64,000 nucleotides of DNA. Source: Puia sp. GTDB taxonomy: Bacteria > Bacteroidota > Bacteroidia > Chitinophagales > Chitinophagaceae. Numbering within the stretch: position 1 is the first letter of the stretch; each line of letters begins with the position of its first letter. The DNA is taken from the NCBI GenBank assembly GCA_031292515.1, contig JARLGZ010000108.1:50936-114935 (forward strand), read 5' to 3'. The position numbers and the translations under genes are program-made. The notes beneath the pieces are model-generated. The model saw only the letters and a list, made by a program, of their open reading frames with translations, did not search any database and had not been told where the DNA came from. Positions 26,888 through 34,325 of this stretch are shown piece by piece.

Positions 26888-27358
26888 ATGAAATCGGATA
26901 TAGGCATCAGCGAAAAAAACACACAGGCGGTCGCAGGCATTCTCAATCAACTATTAGCGGATGAGCACGTTTTGTTCATAAAGACCCGCAACTATCATTG
27001 GAACATCGAGGGCAGCAATTTCATGGAAATGCACAAGTTTTATGAATCCCAGTATACCGAACTCGCCGAGTCGATCGACGAAGTAGCGGAGCGCGTTCGC
27101 AAGATTGGTCACTTCGCCGAAGGACGTATGAAAGACTATCTGAAACTTGCCAGCCTCGAAGAAGGGGAATATACAAATGACCAGCAGAAACAGATAAAGA
27201 ACCTGCTCGACGATCATGAGACGATTATCCGATCCATCCGGAAAAATATCGATGTTACGGGGGAAGAGCACAAAGATCTTGGCACCGCGGATTTCCTTAC
27301 CGGGCTGCTGAAAGAGCACGAGAAATGGGCCTGGATGCTCCGTGCCTATTTAAAGTAG
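26888..27358 (+). CDS. dps: DNA starvation/stationary-phase ferritin-like protein Dps
   Basis: Forms a dodecameric shell that oxidises Fe(II) with hydrogen peroxide and protects DNA. The four-helix bundle covers the whole 156 residues. The intersubunit ferroxidase ligands are visible in KTRNYHWNIEG (His) and in FYESQYTELAESIDEVAERVRKIG (Asp/Glu). The start is the ATG at 26888 (MKSDIGISEKN), which matches the usual length; the frame is open from 26810. Divergent from the thioredoxin-like gene, consistent with an oxidative-stress pair. Its last codons overlap the end of a DoxX remnant on the other strand. Confidence 0.93.
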   Translation: MKSDIGISEKNTQAVAGILNQLLADEHVLFIKTRNYHWNIEGSNFMEMHKFYESQYTELAESIDEVAERVRKIGHFAEGRMKDYLKLASLEEGEYTNDQQKQIKNLLDDHETIIRSIRKNIDVTGEEHKDLGTADFLTGLLKEHEKWAWMLRAYLK

Positions 27359-27454
27359 AAGCCAGGCGCCGACCGGGTCGCCGTAGCGTATCATAGAATA
27401 GCTCGCGGCGACGAGATCGAACACGAAGCCGGCATAGGCCCACGCTTTCACTTC
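27350..27454 (-). pseudogene. DoxX-family gene remnant
   Basis: The minus strand has an open frame reading KEVKAWAYAGFVFDLVAAS and then YSMIRYGDPVGAW before TAA at 27350-27352. By eye this matches the interior of DoxX-like membrane proteins (KEWAYAGF..DL.GA..SH). Both the N-terminal helices and the rest are missing. It directly follows the ArsR remnant in the same direction, as in intact ArsR-SRPBCC-DoxX operons. It is degenerate and overlaps the dps 3' end. Confidence 0.5.
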
Positions 27455-27660
27455 TTTCTGCCGGGTCTTTTATTTTTCGCCTGAAGTTCCGCCAGGTATT
27501 GGTCCTGGCCGTCGGACCGGACGGTCCAGGTCTTCCTGTATTGCTCCACCCAATCCGATACTTCCTCCGGTTTCTCCAGTTTCGCTTCGCAATACCTTTC
27601 CCGTCCCTGCCGGGTTATGACTACGAGCCTGCACCCGGTAAGAATTTTCGGGTGTTTATG
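27448..27660 (-). pseudogene. ArsR-family regulator remnant, N-terminal half lost
   Basis: The C-terminal 70 codons read HKHPKILTG, then VVITRQGRERYCEAKLEKP and VSDWVEQYRKTW, ending in QYLAELQAK. This is the recognition-helix end and wing of an ArsR regulator of the type paired with SRPBCC proteins; compare the intact gene at 52622-52954 (SKHVKIL, GRERYC). The upstream codons (to 27798) bear no relation to the missing winged-helix half and run through an inverted repeat. The gene is therefore broken. Confidence 0.6.
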
Positions 27661-27714
27661 GGAATTGGACGTTTCTCTAAAGTGAAAATCAAAAAAACGA
27701 AGCCTGATGGTTAC

Positions 27715-27750
27715 AGATACATAGGAAACCAAAAGGTTTCCTATGTATCT
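27715..27750. repeat. perfect 16-bp inverted repeat with AAAA loop
   Basis: AGATACATAGGAAACC (27715-27730) is the exact reverse complement of 27735-27750. There is no T-run, so it is not a standard terminator. The word TTCCTATGTAT is shared with the palindrome in front of the PadR gene at 30748-30768, so it may be a regulator site or the end of a small mobile repeat. Confidence 0.8.
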
Positions 27751-27754
27751 ATCC

Positions 27755-27813
27755 TGCAAGAAATAAATGGTATTTGCAAGAAGTAAACGATAAATCAAGA
27801 AGTAAATGATATA
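27755..27813. repeat. three tandem ~20-bp repeats
   Basis: Units starting TGCAAGAAATAAATGG (27755-27774), TGCAAGAAGTAAACGA (27775-27794) and TCAAGAAGTAAATGAT (27795-27813) lie directly beside the inverted repeat and the broken ArsR gene. Confidence 0.7.
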
Positions 27814-27814
27814 T

Positions 27815-27844
27815 AAGAAAGCCGCCCCGATGAACGGAACGGCC
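27815..27844 (-). terminator. terminator of the His-rich protein gene
   Basis: On the minus strand GCCGTTCCG-TTCAT-CGGGGCGGC is followed by TTTCTT. It lies about 30 bp after the stop of the gene at 27874. Confidence 0.65.
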
Positions 27845-27873
27845 TCTTTTAAAAATCGTTGGATGGCAAACGG

Positions 27874-28086
27874 CTATTTTTCACCATGATGCTCTGAATG
27901 GTGTTTTGCAGCGTGCCTGGCATGGTCTTCCGCATGAAGATGATGCGCATGTGCAACATGAGCATGGTGTGCGGCTTTTTCATGGTCTCCGGCTTCGTAA
28001 TGTTTGGCCGCTTCATGATGATGTTCCGCCGCTTTTTCGCTGTGTTTGGCAGCGTGTTTGTGATGGTCGATGTGTTCCTTTGACAT
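27874..28086 (-). CDS. small histidine-rich protein
   Basis: A 70-residue protein made almost only of His, Ala, Glu, Lys and Asp, in heptad-like repeats such as HHKHAAKHSEKAAEHHHEAAKHY. No signal peptide or membrane helix. It should form a helical, strongly metal-binding (Ni, Zn, Cu) polypeptide. Similar His-rich proteins occur widely in bacteria as uncharacterised stress or metal-buffer proteins. It has its own terminator. The plus strand of the same segment is open but gives a Met/Phe-rich product that is clearly the shadow. Confidence 0.8.
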   Translation of the reverse strand: MSKEHIDHHKHAAKHSEKAAEHHHEAAKHYEAGDHEKAAHHAHVAHAHHLHAEDHARHAAKHHSEHHGEK

Positions 28087-28265
28087 GGTATGAAAATTTA
28101 GATGAGTAAGCTAGGTTTTTTCGGCATTTTGGGCTGGGTGCGGGGATTATCTGAATATGAATTTATAGGCATAACAATTTGGTAACGCAGATTTTTATGC
28201 CGGTATAGTTCTAATCCTGTCATTTGCCTATTATCTGATTCATCACCTAATTCATCCTCAAACTC

Positions 28266-29687
28266 ATGCACGTAGTATTCAACGTGATTACACTTCCCTT
28301 TCTCGGAGAAGTGGATCTTAGCGGCTCTATCCTGGTGGTTTTTTTTCTTTGTCTGCTCGCGGTCGTTGGGTTCGAATTTGTAAACGGTTTTCATGATACA
28401 GCAAACGCCGTCGCGACGGTTATTTACACAAAGGCACTGAAACCACAGTATGCTGTGCCCTGGTCCGGGATGTGGAATTTCCTGGGTGTCTTCACGGGCG
28501 GTGTTGCGGTGGCCATGGGAATATTGAAATTGGTACCGCTTAATGAATTGATGGCCCTTCCGGTAAAAGTCGGCGCCTGCCTGGTAATGGCCGTTCTGCT
28601 GACTTCTATCATCTGGAACCTGGGCACCTGGTGGTTGGGCATTCCCTGTTCAAGCTCCCATACGCTGATCGGCGCCATGATCGGCGGAGGCCTTGGATTC
28701 TCATTTTATTATGGAGGAAGCGTCAACTGGTCGAAGGCGGGTGAAATAGGCATGTCTTTGATTATGTCGCCTCTATTCGGTTTTGGAGCTGCCGTGCTGT
28801 TGATGTATTTTCTCAAAAATGTCGTGAAGGCAAAATCCTTGTTCCATGCTCCGACCGGCGAGAATGACAGACCTCCCTTTCTTATCAGGCTTTTGCTGAT
28901 CACCACCTGTACCCTGGTCAGTTTTTTTCACGGGAGCAATGACGGGCAAAAAGGGGTGGGCCTGCTGATGTTGATCCTGATCGCCTTTTTACCGGCCAAA
29001 TTCGCCGTCGATCATTCTATCTCCGATGATAAGATGCTTTCCACGCTTACGCAAATTGAACAGGTTGTTCAGAGGGCCTCTTCCTCGAATCCGGCAGGAC
29101 ATGCTTCCCTGGATACCTTAAGCACACTCGTGACGGCGACAAGGGCCGGGATCACCAGCGGATCGGCAAAAGAGACCGCACACGTGTATAAATTCAGGAA
29201 GCAGATACAGTCGATTGTAAAACAGGTGAAATCATTGGAAGCAGACAAGGGAATGAATCTGCCGCAGGCGGATGTCGCTGCCCTTAGTTTGGTTTCGAAG
29301 GACCTCACAAAGACTACCGATTATGCCCCCGTATGGGTCATTGCCACTATCTCCATTTCCCTGGGGATCGGGACGATGATCGGCTGGAAACGCATAGTAC
29401 TGACGATCGGCGAAAAAATAGGCAAGGAACACCTTAATTATGCGCAAGGCGCAACAGCTGAAATAGTGGCCGCGGCGACGATCGGCTTGAGTACGGGATT
29501 TGGTCTGCCGGTAAGCACAACCCATGTACTATCCAGCGGGATCGCCGGAGCGATGGTAGCCTCCAACGGGACCAAAAACCTGAACAGCAATACGCTTAAG
29601 GCGATCGCAATGGCCTGGGTATTGACGCTGCCGGTTTGTATCATCCTCTCACTGGTTTTGTTTGTATTATTCCATTTATTTGTTTAA
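28266..29687 (+). CDS. inorganic phosphate transporter, PiT family
   Basis: Inner-membrane phosphate:cation symporter of 473 residues with about ten helices and the family's inverted duplication. The first half has FVNGFHDTANAVATVIYT and GIPCSSSHTLIGAMIGGGLG; the second has FFHGSNDGQKGVG and GLPVSTTHVLSSGIAGAM. Between them a soluble loop (about residues 245-350) is inserted, as in many Bacteroidota PiT proteins. No PhoU-like partner is adjacent, so phosphate uptake appears independent. A UspA gene follows in the same direction after 79 bp that include a tandem duplication. Confidence 0.93.
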   Translation: MHVVFNVITLPFLGEVDLSGSILVVFFLCLLAVVGFEFVNGFHDTANAVATVIYTKALKPQYAVPWSGMWNFLGVFTGGVAVAMGILKLVPLNELMALPVKVGACLVMAVLLTSIIWNLGTWWLGIPCSSSHTLIGAMIGGGLGFSFYYGGSVNWSKAGEIGMSLIMSPLFGFGAAVLLMYFLKNVVKAKSLFHAPTGENDRPPFLIRLLLITTCTLVSFFHGSNDGQKGVGLLMLILIAFLPAKFAVDHSISDDKMLSTLTQIEQVVQRASSSNPAGHASLDTLSTLVTATRAGITSGSAKETAHVYKFRKQIQSIVKQVKSLEADKGMNLPQADVAALSLVSKDLTKTTDYAPVWVIATISISLGIGTMIGWKRIVLTIGEKIGKEHLNYAQGATAEIVAAATIGLSTGFGLPVSTTHVLSSGIAGAMVASNGTKNLNSNTLKAIAMAWVLTLPVCIILSLVLFVLFHLFV

Positions 29688-29738
29688 TTTTTTCCGGCAA
29701 ACGATTTATCAAGGTCCCCTGCTTTAAAATAACCACGG

Positions 29739-29766
29739 TAAACTGATAGAAATAAACTGATAGAAA
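29739..29766. repeat. 14-bp tandem duplication immediately before the uspA start
   Basis: TAAACTGATAGAAA occupies 29739-29752 and 29753-29766 exactly, ending at the base before the ATG at 29767. The spacing and leader of the gene are altered by the extra copy. Confidence 0.85.
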
Positions 29767-30588
29767 ATGAAAAAAATATTAGTCGCGACCGACTTCTCGA
29801 CCTGCGCAGCCAATGCGATGGAATATGCGATGGACCTGGCCAAAATCCTCAAGTTGGAGGTCTGCGCGATCCATGCGATCGGAGCTATGGAAGGCGTCTT
29901 CAACAATACCTATAACGCTTTGTACATCGAGGACTATCACAATAACAAAAAACAGGCGTTGGCAAATTGGGCCAATACCTTTGCCGAGAAGGAGCAGTAT
30001 AATGGAATCCCGGTATCAACGGTCTCCGATATTGGTTCAGTAAGCGCGGTCATTACCAAATATATCGACGCGAATCCCGTAGAGTTGCTGGTGATGGGGA
30101 ACATGGGTTCGACCGGTATTACAGGTTTGTTTGGCAGCAACGTGAGTACGATGGTGGAGAAGACCAAGACGCCCACCCTCATCGTTCCGCTGGAAAGCAA
30201 GTTCCGTACCGAGCCGATTATTACGCTGGCGACTGATTTTTCGTCCAATCTTTCCACAGAGGACGTAACTGCTCTCAAAGAATTGATGATCGCCTTTAAA
30301 TCCGAAAAGCTGAACGTCCTGAATATCATCGAGGGCGGTGAATGGAAACCCAACCAGGAAGGGGAGGACAAATTCAAGGCGCTGATCGGTGACGTCGGCC
30401 TGGAATTTAAATATATCAGCGAGAGCAATCCCATCGACGGCATCATGAATTTTATCGTCAGCAGCGAGACCGATATCCTTTGCGTGGTGAAACATCATCA
30501 CGGATTGATCTACAGGATCTTTAACAGGAGCACGGTCAACCAGGTGATGAACCGGTCTATCAAGGCGATCCTGGTTTTGCACGAGTAG
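29767..30588 (+). CDS. tandem-domain universal stress protein
   Basis: Two UspA folds in one 273-residue chain. Domain 1 (1-140) starts KKILVATDFSTCAANAMEYA and carries the nucleotide-binding type motif MGNMGSTGITGLFGSNVST. Domain 2 (about 150-273) starts ITLATDFSSNL and lacks the glycine-rich ATP loop (CVVKHHHGLIYRIFNRST), so it is probably structural. Such proteins bind ATP/AMP and act in stress survival. Cytosolic. It ends before a strong terminator at 30656-30692 and may be read from the PiT promoter or its own. Confidence 0.9.
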   Translation: MKKILVATDFSTCAANAMEYAMDLAKILKLEVCAIHAIGAMEGVFNNTYNALYIEDYHNNKKQALANWANTFAEKEQYNGIPVSTVSDIGSVSAVITKYIDANPVELLVMGNMGSTGITGLFGSNVSTMVEKTKTPTLIVPLESKFRTEPIITLATDFSSNLSTEDVTALKELMIAFKSEKLNVLNIIEGGEWKPNQEGEDKFKALIGDVGLEFKYISESNPIDGIMNFIVSSETDILCVVKHHHGLIYRIFNRSTVNQVMNRSIKAILVLHE

Positions 30589-30655
30589 TGAAGGTCAGGG
30601 ACATACGTGCAATTGCAATAATTGCAACTATTACATACAATGATTAAATATTAGA

Positions 30656-30692
30656 TAAAAACCCCCAGGGAAATATCCCCGGGGGTTTTTTA
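30656..30692 (+). terminator. Rho-independent terminator after uspA
   Basis: ACCCCC and GGGGGT arms with an inner AGGG/TCCC stem, flanked by an A-run before and T-run after; it could act in both directions but only the plus-strand gene needs it. Confidence 0.85.
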
Positions 30693-30747
30693 TGCTTTTT
30701 TCAAAACCGGCCCCCGTTTCCAAAAAAAATATGTGCAAATGAGTACA

Positions 30748-30768
30748 ATGCATAGTATTCCTATGTAT
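30748..30768. promoter_or_regulatory. candidate PadR operator
   Basis: ATGCATAG-TATTC-CTATGTAT is an inverted repeat with one mismatch, ending 8 bp before the PadR start. PadR sites often contain ATGT/ACAT arms. The CCTATGTAT half is also present in the inverted repeat at 27715-27750. Confidence 0.45.
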
Positions 30769-30776
30769 ATTGCAGC

Positions 30777-31118
30777 ATGACCTATTCTTCAGAATTGATA
30801 AAGGGCACGCTTAAAACCATCGTTTTGAAACTGCTGGCCGACAATAAGAGAATGTACGGGTACGAGATTACCCAACGGGTGAAGGTATTGACCCTCGGCA
30901 AGATCCAGATTACGGAGGGGTCCCTGTATCCTACGCTGCATGCCCTGGAACAGGAAGGATGGGTATCCACCGAAACCGAGTATATCGGGAAGCGGGTCCG
31001 CAAGTATTACAGCCTGAGCCCGGCCGGAAAGACAAAGACAAAAGAAAGGGTGAAAGAGTTTTCCGAATTTATGGACACGATGGTCTTCTTGCTGGGCATC
31101 AAACCGAAAACATCCTGA
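30777..31118 (+). CDS. PadR-family transcriptional regulator
   Basis: Winged-helix repressor of 113 residues. The PadR signature is complete: LIKGTLKTIVLKLLADNKRMYGYEITQRV, ITEGSLYPTLHALEQEGWV, and RKYYSLSPAGKTK, then a short dimerisation helix. It is the first gene of a tightly packed operon: its stop is directly followed by the ATG of the next gene (31119). PadR with a downstream HAAS-type membrane protein is a recurrent pair in which the regulator controls the membrane protein operon. A palindrome just upstream is a plausible autoregulatory operator. Confidence 0.93.
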   Translation: MTYSSELIKGTLKTIVLKLLADNKRMYGYEITQRVKVLTLGKIQITEGSLYPTLHALEQEGWVSTETEYIGKRVRKYYSLSPAGKTKTKERVKEFSEFMDTMVFLLGIKPKTS

Positions 31119-31907
31119 ATGTATCCGATCAACGACCAACAGATAACCTATATTCTCGATGATATCCGAAGACGGGGTATCAGGATGGAAAGCCTGCAGG
31201 AAAGTCTCCTCGATCATGTTTGCAGCCTCATAGAGCAAAATTGTAAGGAGGGAGACGATTTCGAGGCTTTTTACGCCACCGTTATCAAAGAGTTTTACAA
31301 GAAGGAATTACGGGAAATCGAAGAAGAGACCCTTTTACTCATAGCCTCAAAAAAAGATGTCAATATGAAAAAAGCCATGGTCCTCAGCGGCGCTTTCTCG
31401 GTAGCTGCGTTTATCACCGGATCGACTGCAAAGATCCTGCAGGCGCCTCTCGCCTTTCCTGCATTGGTCCTTGGATTCCTGACAATCGCTTTCTTATTTC
31501 TGCCTTTGCTCTTTATCATAAAATTCAGGGAGCAGGGCGCGGGGCGCGATAAATTGCTATGGGCGCTGGGTATCCTCGTAGGAATATTATATTGCCTTTC
31601 CATGCTTGCGCTGTTCACGCATTTCCGGAATAAGGCGATGATTTGGCATATCACCCTGGCCATTTCCTTTTTTGTATTGATCCCCGTCTATTTTTTTACC
31701 GGGATCAGAAACCCTGAAAAGAGGATGACCACCATCGTCGTTTCGGTTTTGATGGTCGCCATCACGGGGATACAATTCTCATTGACGGCCCTGCATCCGC
31801 CCGTCACTGACAAACAGCCATCCGCCGTTCAAAATGCGCCGTTGCCGGGTAAAACACGCCCGCTTGTAAACGATAGAGGGAAGCCCGTTTTTGTGAAATA
31901 CCAATAG
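31119..31907 (+). CDS. PadR-associated membrane protein with HAAS-like N-terminal domain
   Basis: The first 90 residues are soluble and helical (ITYILDDIRRRGIRMESLQESLLDHVC..), resembling the HAAS/DUF1700-type domain found next to PadR regulators. Then come about six transmembrane helices (AMVLSGAFSVAAFITG, PALVLGFLTIAFLFLPLLFII, WALGILVGILYCLSM, WHITLAISFFVLIPVYFF, IVVSVLMVAITGIQF). The C-terminus is Pro-rich and ends PVFVKYQ. It probably senses or transduces an envelope signal. Zero spacing to padR implies translational coupling. Function is unknown. Confidence 0.75.
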   Translation: MYPINDQQITYILDDIRRRGIRMESLQESLLDHVCSLIEQNCKEGDDFEAFYATVIKEFYKKELREIEEETLLLIASKKDVNMKKAMVLSGAFSVAAFITGSTAKILQAPLAFPALVLGFLTIAFLFLPLLFIIKFREQGAGRDKLLWALGILVGILYCLSMLALFTHFRNKAMIWHITLAISFFVLIPVYFFTGIRNPEKRMTTIVVSVLMVAITGIQFSLTALHPPVTDKQPSAVQNAPLPGKTRPLVNDRGKPVFVKYQ

Positions 31908-31909
31908 CC

Positions 31910-32377
31910 ATGCTATTACAAAGAAATACATTCTTCGTCCTGCTGTTCCTGCTTTTTGTCGCTCCCTTTTATTTGTATAAGGGCATATGGATAGCGACTT
32001 CGGTGCGAACGACCGGGAAAGGGTATTTTATGGGACATACCCTTGAGAATTTGGGAAATATCAGCGGGCACCTCGTCGTCTTATATCTTGCAGGCAAGGA
32101 CTCTGTGACTTTCAACACCGCGGATGACCTGGGATTTGGTGTCGGGGACCCGATCCCTGTGCTTTATCAAAGGAATGACCCGTCTGACGCCAGGGTCAGC
32201 ATACCCATTTGCGTCTGGGGTGACACCTGGGTGAACAGCCTTTTCCCGTTTTTGGTTTTATTAGTCCTGTACTTCACCCCGGATTTTCTGGATCCGCTCA
32301 TTCCGCGAAGAGCAAAGATACGCCTGGGCAAAAAACCCTTTATCCGGATTATTCCTGCCGGGACAAAAAATGAATAA
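31910..32377 (+). CDS. DUF3592-like membrane protein
   Basis: A 155-residue protein with an N-terminal helix (FFVLLFLLFVAPFYLYKGIW) and a C-terminal helix (SLFPFLVLLVLYFTP), between which lies a beta-rich loop with DUF3592-type features (TGKGYFMGH, VTFNTADDLGFGVGDPIPVLYQRNDPSDARV). It starts 3 bp after the previous stop, so it is the third gene of the padR operon. DUF3592 proteins are uncharacterised. The similarity is by motif only. Confidence 0.6.
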   Translation: MLLQRNTFFVLLFLLFVAPFYLYKGIWIATSVRTTGKGYFMGHTLENLGNISGHLVVLYLAGKDSVTFNTADDLGFGVGDPIPVLYQRNDPSDARVSIPICVWGDTWVNSLFPFLVLLVLYFTPDFLDPLIPRRAKIRLGKKPFIRIIPAGTKNE

Positions 32378-32453
32378 TAAATAATACAGCGGCAATATAC
32401 GTTGTTTCTCCGGCCGGACGACAGCATTTCGCCAAATCGTCCGATATTTGGCT

Positions 32454-32987
32454 ATGCAATTGACCCGGGATATCACCGGGCCGGAACTCAGCCGGTTCGG
32501 GGAAGATTTTAAGGATATCGTTAAGAGCCATACCCCGCTGCCGGACAGGATCATGGACTATATGATCCTGCGAAAAGGAAAACAAATGCGGCCGATGTTC
32601 GTCCTGCTTGCCGTAAGTTTGGGAGGGACCATCAACGATAGCAGCCACCGGGCGGCGCTGTTTGCCGAAATGCTTCACACCTCATCCCTGATCCATGACG
32701 ACCTCCTGGACGACTCCCCGGAACGAAGGGGAGCCTCCCCGACATTTGAGAAAGAGGAGCCCGGCCGGAAAATGTACCTGTTCGGCGGGAAACCGGGCAT
32801 CGCCTTCCAGTTGAAGGACGACCTGCTCGATTATGGGAATAACGATATCGGTAAGCCGACGGGTAACGATATCGAAGAAAAGAAAACGACCCTCCCGGTG
32901 ATCTACACGATCAACACCTGCCCGGTCCCGATCGCGAAAAAGATATTGAATACAGTAAAGCATCACGGTATGGACAGGGCTTATTGA
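32454..32987 (+). pseudogene. polyprenyl diphosphate synthase with in-frame internal deletion
   Basis: The N-terminal part (LSRFGEDFKDIV, LRKGKQMRPMFVLL, AEMLHTSSLIHDDLLDDSPERRG) is a normal trans-prenyltransferase with the first Asp-rich motif. Normally about 125 residues separate it from the second Asp-rich motif; here FQLKDDLLDYGNNDIGKPTG follows after about 36, joined by the unusual PTFEKEEPGRKMYLFGGKP. The chain then stops early at GMDRAY. About 90 residues of the catalytic core and part of the C-terminus are missing, so activity is unlikely although the frame is open. The full-length enzyme makes the isoprenoid chain of menaquinone or carrier lipid and must be encoded elsewhere. ATG at 32454 is preferred over TTG at 32448. 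Confidence 0.75.
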
Positions 32988-33119
32988 CAGAGGTTTTGAC
33001 GGTTTTTTTGCGATTGATACTTTTTTTTCAATTCATAGTATTTTTCCGTCAATTCCATTAATGGTGCAAAAGTGTCTCTCTATTGCATAATATTTACGGA
33101 ACCATTCAATCATACAGAT

Positions 33120-34265
33120 ATGAAAGATAAACGCAGAGACTTCATCCGAAAAAGTGCCGCACTGGCGGCGACGTCTTTCATGGGGAGCATGGCCCCGACG
33201 ATCCTCACACGGGCCGCCGGATCCGCGAAAAAGAAGGATTCCGCATTGAACGCCGTCCATATGGCAAAAGATGGGGGCATGCAAATGAGCGAAGCATATT
33301 TCGCGGGCATGCAGGAGCAGAAGATAGCCCTGACAAAACAGATGGACGTGCTCGGGGCGGTTTCTGGCATCAATACCCAGATGGTAGGAATGACCGATGC
33401 CAGGCCATTCGACCCCCAGGCCATCGCCGCCGTAAAAGGTGCCTGGGATAAAGTGGGTCTCAACTTCAACGTCATAGAGGGACCTCCCTGTCTGTCCGAG
33501 AAGACCAAACTGGGTCTGGAGGGGCGGGATGAAGAGATCGCCAACTTCATAACGTTTATGAAGAACCTGAAGCAATATGCGGGCATCGATACGATCTGCT
33601 ATAACTGGATGCCGGTCATAGGCTGGTACCGGACCAATAATGCCAAGCCCGGTCGTGGCGGCGCCCTCGTAACCGCTTTCGATTATGAGGATATAAAGAA
33701 TGCCCCGCTCACAAAATATGGGGAGGTCTCAAAAGACACCCTTTGGGCGACCCTCGAATACTTTCTGAAAGCGGTCATTCCCGAAGCCGAGAAAATAGGG
33801 ATGAAGCTCGCTATGCATCCCGATGACCCGCAGGTTGACAGCATTAAAGGCATTTCAAGGATCATGACAACCGTCGACAATTTTAAGAAGATGGTTGACC
33901 TCGTCCCCAGCCCCAGCAATGGGATCACCATGTGTCAGGGCAATTTCTCCCTGATGGGCGCCGATATCCCTGCCGTGGTTGATTATTTCGGGAAACGGAA
34001 GCTGATCCATTTTGTGCACTTCCGGAATGTAAGGGGCGGCAAATTTAAATTCGAAGAGACCTTTCATGACGAAGGACAGATCGATATGTACGCGGCGATG
34101 AAAGCCTATTATGATATCGGCTTTAAGGGGCCCATCCGCCCCGATCATGTGCCGACTATGGCCGGGGACAGTAACGAACACCCCGGATACAGCATCATAG
34201 GAACGCTCTATGCCCTGGGCTATATGCGGGGACTCATGGAATCGATCAGCAAAAACAACGCGTAG
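33120..34265 (+). CDS. Tat-exported mannonate dehydratase-like (UxuA family) protein
   Basis: The N-terminus MKDKRRDFIRKSAALAATSF is a twin-arginine signal (RRDFIRK), so the folded protein is exported, unlike classical cytosolic UxuA. The TIM-barrel domain carries UxuA-type motifs: DTICYNWMPVIGWYRT, KLAMHPDDPQ, MCQGNFSLMG, HFVHFRNVRGG, and IRPDHVPTMAGD, including the Cys/His metal-binding positions. UxuA removes water from D-mannonate to give 2-keto-3-deoxygluconate; the exported homologue may act on a related sugar acid. Start set at 33120, the ATG before the Tat motif. First gene of an exported sugar-acid cluster extending to 38335. Confidence 0.85.
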   Translation: MKDKRRDFIRKSAALAATSFMGSMAPTILTRAAGSAKKKDSALNAVHMAKDGGMQMSEAYFAGMQEQKIALTKQMDVLGAVSGINTQMVGMTDARPFDPQAIAAVKGAWDKVGLNFNVIEGPPCLSEKTKLGLEGRDEEIANFITFMKNLKQYAGIDTICYNWMPVIGWYRTNNAKPGRGGALVTAFDYEDIKNAPLTKYGEVSKDTLWATLEYFLKAVIPEAEKIGMKLAMHPDDPQVDSIKGISRIMTTVDNFKKMVDLVPSPSNGITMCQGNFSLMGADIPAVVDYFGKRKLIHFVHFRNVRGGKFKFEETFHDEGQIDMYAAMKAYYDIGFKGPIRPDHVPTMAGDSNEHPGYSIIGTLYALGYMRGLMESISKNNA

Positions 34266-34325
34266 AACGATGATTTCGGCAGACCGGCGAAAAATGGACA
34301 AAATTTTAAAACCAGCTTGTTTTAT

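Noticed and set aside
27755..27813. CRISPR array
   Set aside because: Units are contiguous without spacers and only about 20 bp long.
27898..28109. Plus-strand frames opposite the His-rich protein
   Set aside because: Met/Phe/Val-rich shadow of His/Ala codons; the minus strand has the terminator and natural composition.
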